Of a stretch of 18,844 bases of DNA, positions 15,799-18,844 are shown in pieces. The stretch is from contig CAYRJN010000059.1 of the NCBI GenBank assembly GCA_964424545.1, positions 1-18,844 on the forward strand, written 5' to 3'. Position 1 is the stretch's first letter. The number at the start of each line of letters is the position of its first letter. Under the pieces are notes generated by a model that was not told where the DNA came from, made no database searches, and worked only from the letters and a program-made list of their open reading frames with translations. Both the position numbers and the translations under genes were made by a program. This DNA is from JAUVIB01 sp964424545. Lineage in GTDB: Bacteria; Calditrichota; Calditrichia; Calditrichales; Calditrichaceae.

Positions 15799-17070
15799 TT
15801 ATTCCACAACCTCTTCAAGTGGTTTACCCACAATATATTCCAATTGCGCTTGATTTTTATTATATGCGCTGATGATCCCTGCATAAGTCAATTCAAAATT
15901 AAACAGCGTCATCTGATTATTAATCAAAGTTAAAAAATCGACTTTATCCGTTTGGTAACCGATCATTGCCGATTGCAAGGCCTGTGATGCCTGCGGTATA
16001 ATAGCCGTTTTATACAATGACGCAAGTCGTGCGTTTTTATCAAGATCGCTCAATACAATATCCATCTCCGCCAGCACATTGTTACGTACATTGTAATAGT
16101 TTTCTTGAACCTGTTTTTTTACAAACTGCTCTTCCGTTACTCTTTTATCCTGTTTCCTCCAGAAATAAAGCGGCACACTCAGCGAGACTCCAGCGGACAG
16201 AAAATCAACCCTACCTGTGCCGTTTTGTAATACATTACGCTGCGTATAAGCTACAAATACGCTCATATCCGGCCAATAATCTTTTTTTGCAAGGGATATC
16301 TTATCATCACTTTGTGAAATTTTCACTCTCCATGCTTTTAATAAAGGTCTATCCGTTTCAATTTTTTTAACTAAGCTGTCCTGGTTAATAGAAATAGAAA
16401 CAAACTGCGGTGTATTGGTTTGTCCGAATTTTTGTCCGGCCGGCCGGTTTAATAACGCGTTCAACTTTGAGATTAAGCGGGAGCGTTTTTGTTCTAAGGT
16501 TATCAGACGGTCAATCATTTTTGAAAGCTCCACCTGGGCTTTTAAAACATCCTGCTGCAACCCTTCCCCAACCGCATATTTTTTTTCAGCGATATTTACA
16601 AATTCTTTTAAAAGTTCCTTGTTTTTTTGCGTAGTGGTAATTGCCTCATCCACATCATAGATATCATAATAAACTGTTTTAATATCACGAATAAGACGGT
16701 TTTTCACCTCAAGATAGCTTTCCGTATCGACAATAGTTCTTTTTTCAGCGATTTCTTCTTTTAAACCAAGGGTGCCGAAAAAAGGGAAATTTTGTCGTAA
16801 GGCCACTTGTTTTCCGGTCATCGGCTCCTGATCAAATGAATAACTGTTTACAGGCAGGTTCAGAATATTAAAACTTACCGTGGGATCCGGCAAAGTACCA
16901 ACCGTTCGACTGCGGCTTGAATCAGCCGTAATGGTATGGCGATATGCCTTCAACTGCGGATTTTCAGAGATACCCTCCGCAACCAGATTGTCTAATTTTA
17001 CAACCTGCCCGAATCCGGCATTTGCCAGGAATAATATCGTCAGCACCTGCCATAAGTAATTTTTCTGCAT
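15799..17070 (-). CDS. TolC-family outer-membrane efflux channel (CusC-like)
   Basis: 423-residue channel protein of the outer-membrane efflux protein family. It should form the trimeric outer-membrane exit duct for the CusAB pump encoded next. Signal peptide MQKNYLWQVLTILFLANAGFG, then mature QVVKLDNLVAEGISENPQLK. Two long helical segments (about 110-210 and 310-400) with the family's repeated architecture are visible, including KYAVGEGLQQDVLKAQVELSK in the first and IIPQASQALQSAMIGYQTDKVDFLTLI in the second. The start is ATG 17070 rather than the TTG one codon earlier, because AGGAG is seven bases from the ATG. Sequence is divergent from E. coli CusC, so the channel call rests on fold and operon position, and no symbol is given. 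It sits 61 bp behind the small membrane protein and 76 bp ahead of cusB. Confidence 0.88.
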   Translation of the reverse strand: MQKNYLWQVLTILFLANAGFGQVVKLDNLVAEGISENPQLKAYRHTITADSSRSRTVGTLPDPTVSFNILNLPVNSYSFDQEPMTGKQVALRQNFPFFGTLGLKEEIAEKRTIVDTESYLEVKNRLIRDIKTVYYDIYDVDEAITTTQKNKELLKEFVNIAEKKYAVGEGLQQDVLKAQVELSKMIDRLITLEQKRSRLISKLNALLNRPAGQKFGQTNTPQFVSISINQDSLVKKIETDRPLLKAWRVKISQSDDKISLAKKDYWPDMSVFVAYTQRNVLQNGTGRVDFLSAGVSLSVPLYFWRKQDKRVTEEQFVKKQVQENYYNVRNNVLAEMDIVLSDLDKNARLASLYKTAIIPQASQALQSAMIGYQTDKVDFLTLINNQMTLFNFELTYAGIISAYNKNQAQLEYIVGKPLEEVVE

Positions 17071-17131
17071 CAACTTTCTCCTTTTTTATAAATCTAAAAC
17101 CTTTATTCTTAGAAAATTCTTAAAGTTAAAA

Positions 17132-17449
17132 TTATCTTTGTCCCTGTATTTTTGCGTATCGGCGTAAATGATAATACGCGATTACAAACAAACCAAGGCT
17201 AAACCACCATATAAACGCGTAATGGCGCAGATAAATATCCAATCCCGTACCGGCGGCTGTGTGGACATGTAAATTCTGTATGGCATTATTTGAAAAAACA
17301 TGCTGCTGTTCCGTTTCATACTCCACATTAAAAACATACTGGAACAAACAGGTAGAACCTCCTTCTAACGATACAGGGAAAAACAGACAGGATCCGCTTA
17401 AAGCGCCGATTAAAATTAACAGGTAAATAATTTTTTTTCGATTTATCAT
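17132..17449 (-). CDS. Small two-TM membrane protein at the head of the cus operon
   Basis: 105 residues, family not recognised. One hydrophobic helix at about 7-26 (IIYLLILIGALSGSCLFFPV) and one at about 76-95 (HYAFIWWFSLGLFVIAYYHL) flank a polar segment of about 50 residues. That segment is probably periplasmic, because the Arg/Lys-rich ends would face the cytoplasm. It holds Cys34, His50 and the pair His62/His64 (LHVH), so metal contact is possible but not shown. ATG 17449 has only a weak GAAAGAG upstream. It lies 61 bp before the channel gene on the same strand and is the first gene after the presumed operator region, so it is probably co-transcribed and helps copper/silver efflux. The coding call rests on position, hydrophobic pattern and clean ends; the function is open. 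Confidence 0.7.
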   Translation of the reverse strand: MINRKKIIYLLILIGALSGSCLFFPVSLEGGSTCLFQYVFNVEYETEQQHVFSNNAIQNLHVHTAAGTGLDIYLRHYAFIWWFSLGLFVIAYYHLRRYAKIQGQR

Positions 17450-17587
17450 ATTTCTCTTTCTTATTTTTCCACTATTTATGTCAATATTCGTGCCAACTCT
17501 CTAAATAACATCCACAACCTATTAATTATTATAATGTTAATGCAGTCTTTTCTAAATATTAAATATTCAATCGTTATATTTGTGAGT

Positions 17588-17623
17588 AATATTATACAGT
17601 AAGTTGTAGAATATTATACAACT
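17588..17623 (-). promoter_or_regulatory. Three TGTA(T/G)AATATT half-sites: likely operator/promoter of the cus operon
   Basis: AATATTATACA occurs exactly at 17588-17598 and 17610-17620, a 22-bp period (about two helical turns). On the - strand each reads TGTATAATATT and contains a TATAAT -10 box. On the + strand TGTAGAATATT at 17605-17615 is a third copy. They form two overlapping dyads: AGTTGTA/TACAACT at 17602-17623 with an 8-base centre, and TATTATACA/TGTAGAATA at 17590-17613 with one mismatch. It lies about 140-175 bp upstream of the first cus gene. The regulator is not in the window. Confidence 0.55.
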
Positions 17624-17955
17624 ATTTCATCAGGGAGGAGATAAGGAAAAAACCAACCACACCGGACTTTAGCCCAACACCATTCCTTTGCGTTCTTACC
17701 TCTTGACGAGATGTGTTTTTTGGCACAGAAGAAACACGGAGAGTTTTAAGAAAAATGAAAAATATGGGTTATAGGAAGGCAACCAAAAAATGTGTGTCAT
17801 TGCCCCGAGAATCTGAATGTACCACGAAATGATAACTTTACTATCTGCAGGAATCGGTATAAACAGTGTCACCGGTGTTCCATAATCGCCGAAACAAGGT
17901 GATTGCAGCCCGATTCAAAATTATACTTATTTTCACAGTTTCAATTCTCTTTTAT

Positions 17956-17984
17956 TTGCAAATCAGTACACGACCGTTTATCTT
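17956..17984 (+). promoter_or_regulatory. Weak sigma70-like promoter candidate for the EF-loop lipoprotein
   Basis: TTGCAA (17956-17961), a 17-base spacer, then TATCTT (17979-17984). Each box matches four of six consensus bases, which would give a leader of about 60 bases. This is the best-spaced pair upstream of the 18051 gene but is weak, and the promoter rules of this lineage are unknown. Confidence 0.25.
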
Positions 17985-18050
17985 AAGTATGTTATGAAAT
18001 AAATTAAACATGATTCTTTAAAAGTGTTTTTCTCATAAAGGGGGCAAAAA

Positions 18051-18713
18051 ATGAGAAATGCAAAACTAAAATATTCAGCGAGTAAAAAGCATTCATTGCT
18101 TTTTATTTTATTTTTCCTTTTATCTTTTCTTCTTTCCGGGTGTTCAAGTACGGCATCGCTCCGTGTTTCCCCTTTTTATTATTTTGATTATAACGGGGAG
18201 AGTTATCGCATTCGTTCCATTTCATCATCCGATATAACGCAGTCGCGTAATGAATTATTGGGGAAAAATTTTCTCGCCGCTGATTCTGACCAGGACGGAA
18301 CTATTGATCAAATCGTTTTGGGAGAAATAAGTTTATTTGAAATACAAAAAATATACAATTACGGTTTGGCGCTGCTCGAAAAGGAACATAAATTACGTGA
18401 GATCACTCCGGATAAAAATAGATTCCAATATGTTAACACCGAATACACTTACGAGATCAGGACATTCCATACGACAAACGGTCAAGTTTATAATCAATTA
18501 AAAATTATCAGCAATTCTCAGTTAATGAGCAAAAAACCGATTGTTATTATTGACAAAAACGCCAATGGAAAATTGGACGCCGTCCTGAAAGGCGATGTCA
18601 GCGCAGATAAATTCCAGAAAAAATACGATGAGTTATTGCAAGACGGATTGCAAAAGAAAGATTTCATCATGGTGGATAATAGAATTCTTCTCAATGAAAA
18701 ACAGGATAAATAA
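18051..18713 (+). CDS. Lipoprotein with two EF-hand-like loops in a duplicated domain
   Basis: 220 residues, family not recognised. Lipoprotein signal ending LSFLLSGC with lipid Cys31, so it is membrane-anchored outside the cytoplasm. Two loops of the DxDxDGxxD kind are present: D78-S-D-Q-D-G-T-I-D86 and D168-K-N-A-N-G-K-L-D176. Each is followed by the same pattern: hydrophobic residues, GE/GD at 91-92 and 181-182, then an amphipathic helix with FEIQKIYNYG in the first copy and DKFQKKYDEL in the second. Each is preceded by a beta-like stretch starting NGxxY (48-52; 143-147). The protein therefore looks like a tandem duplication of a domain of about 65 residues. The loops lack a normal acidic position 12, so calcium binding is likely but unusual. 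ATG 18051 has GGGGG at 18040-18044. It stands alone at the window edge. Confidence 0.8.
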   Translation: MRNAKLKYSASKKHSLLFILFFLLSFLLSGCSSTASLRVSPFYYFDYNGESYRIRSISSSDITQSRNELLGKNFLAADSDQDGTIDQIVLGEISLFEIQKIYNYGLALLEKEHKLREITPDKNRFQYVNTEYTYEIRTFHTTNGQVYNQLKIISNSQLMSKKPIVIIDKNANGKLDAVLKGDVSADKFQKKYDELLQDGLQKKDFIMVDNRILLNEKQDK

Positions 18714-18844
18714 CCTTACTTCTTAGCGGTTTCTATAGAATAATTTTGAAAAAAGGCGTTATTTTATTTTGGCTTAACACTTTTTATTATTTTCTCTTTA
18801 TTGATTATGAGAATTACAGCACCATTGACAACGCCGTCGGCTAT

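Larger units (their letters stand above)
17450..18050. other. 601-bp gene-poor divergent region between the cus operon and the EF-loop lipoprotein
   Basis: No supported gene on either strand. The left part (17450-17630) is very AT-rich and holds the repeat cluster taken as the cus control region. The middle (17640-17900) is richer in GC and looks like decayed repeat or coding DNA. It includes GGCACAGAAGAAACACGGAG (17724-17743), like the 'cacagagaacacggag' repeats common in some environmental genomes, and TGTCATTGCCCCGAGAA (17794-17810), loosely like the TGTCATTGCGAG core of the element at 10244. The right part (17940-18050) is the leader of the next gene. Confidence 0.5.

Noticed and set aside
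15723..15884. 54-residue N-terminal extension of cusB overlapping the channel gene
   Set aside because: ATG 15722 has GGAGG at the correct spacing and begins a proper lipoprotein signal; the extension does not look like a signal peptide.
18764..18844. Open frame on the - strand at the right edge (reads DGVVNGAVILIINKEKII to a TAA at 18764-18766)
   Set aside because: Only 26 codons are visible. The wording recalls the N-terminal part of some hydrolases rather than a C-terminus, so it could be a broken gene, but this is too short to support. The + strand ATG at 18807 has no ribosome binding site.
1..18844. CRISPR array, tRNA or rRNA genes, prophage genes
   Set aside because: I saw no regularly spaced direct repeats, no tRNA-like cloverleaf with a CCA end, no rRNA sequence and no phage structural or integrase genes.

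Overview
The window comes from a moderately AT-rich, Gram-negative bacterium: it encodes an outer-membrane TolC-type channel, an RND pump and several lipoproteins. Most genes have clear AGGAG or GGAGG ribosome binding sites, which argues against a typical Bacteroidetes. The gene mix would fit an FCB-type lineage such as Calditrichota, Ignavibacteria or a KSB1-like group, but this is inference and no marker gene settles it.

Layout. The left part (1-7821) is on the + strand and is mostly housekeeping: the 3' part of an exported M14-type zinc carboxypeptidase with a C-terminal GATase-like domain; gdhA (NADP-type glutamate dehydrogenase) with its own terminator; a MarC/YhgN membrane protein; and alaS. 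From 8029 to 17449 everything is on the - strand. Read in its own direction, this block runs: a small two-TM protein, cusC-like channel, cusB-like adaptor with metal-binding domains, cusA-like Cu/Ag RND pump, a divergent PII-like signalling protein, a 132-bp MITE-like palindromic element, ndh (type II NADH dehydrogenase), and a DUF3179 lipoprotein. At the right end (18051-18713, + strand) is an orphan lipoprotein with two EF-hand-like loops, after a 600-bp gene-poor stretch.

How the genes work together. The 17449-10432 block is a copper/silver (HME-RND) efflux operon. CusA keeps the three Met residues of the Cu(I) site. CusB carries a Cys-type and a degenerate heavy-metal-binding domain plus a Met/His/Cys tail. 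A PII paralogue sits directly behind cusA, an arrangement known for a divergent PII subgroup. A cluster of three TGTA(T/G)AATATT half-sites lies upstream of the first gene and is the best candidate for a metal-responsive operator.

Main point of interest. The DUF3179 gene (8029-8712, -) has one in-frame TGA exactly where the family has the Cys of its YCPL motif. The frame and the family's conserved residues continue for 93 codons after it. Either this is a selenocysteine-containing member of a family of unknown function or it is a fresh nonsense mutation or sequence error. Second, ndh has no ATG, GTG or TTG at its true N-terminus: an AGGAG sits before ATT/ATC, a few bases from the end of the MITE-like element.
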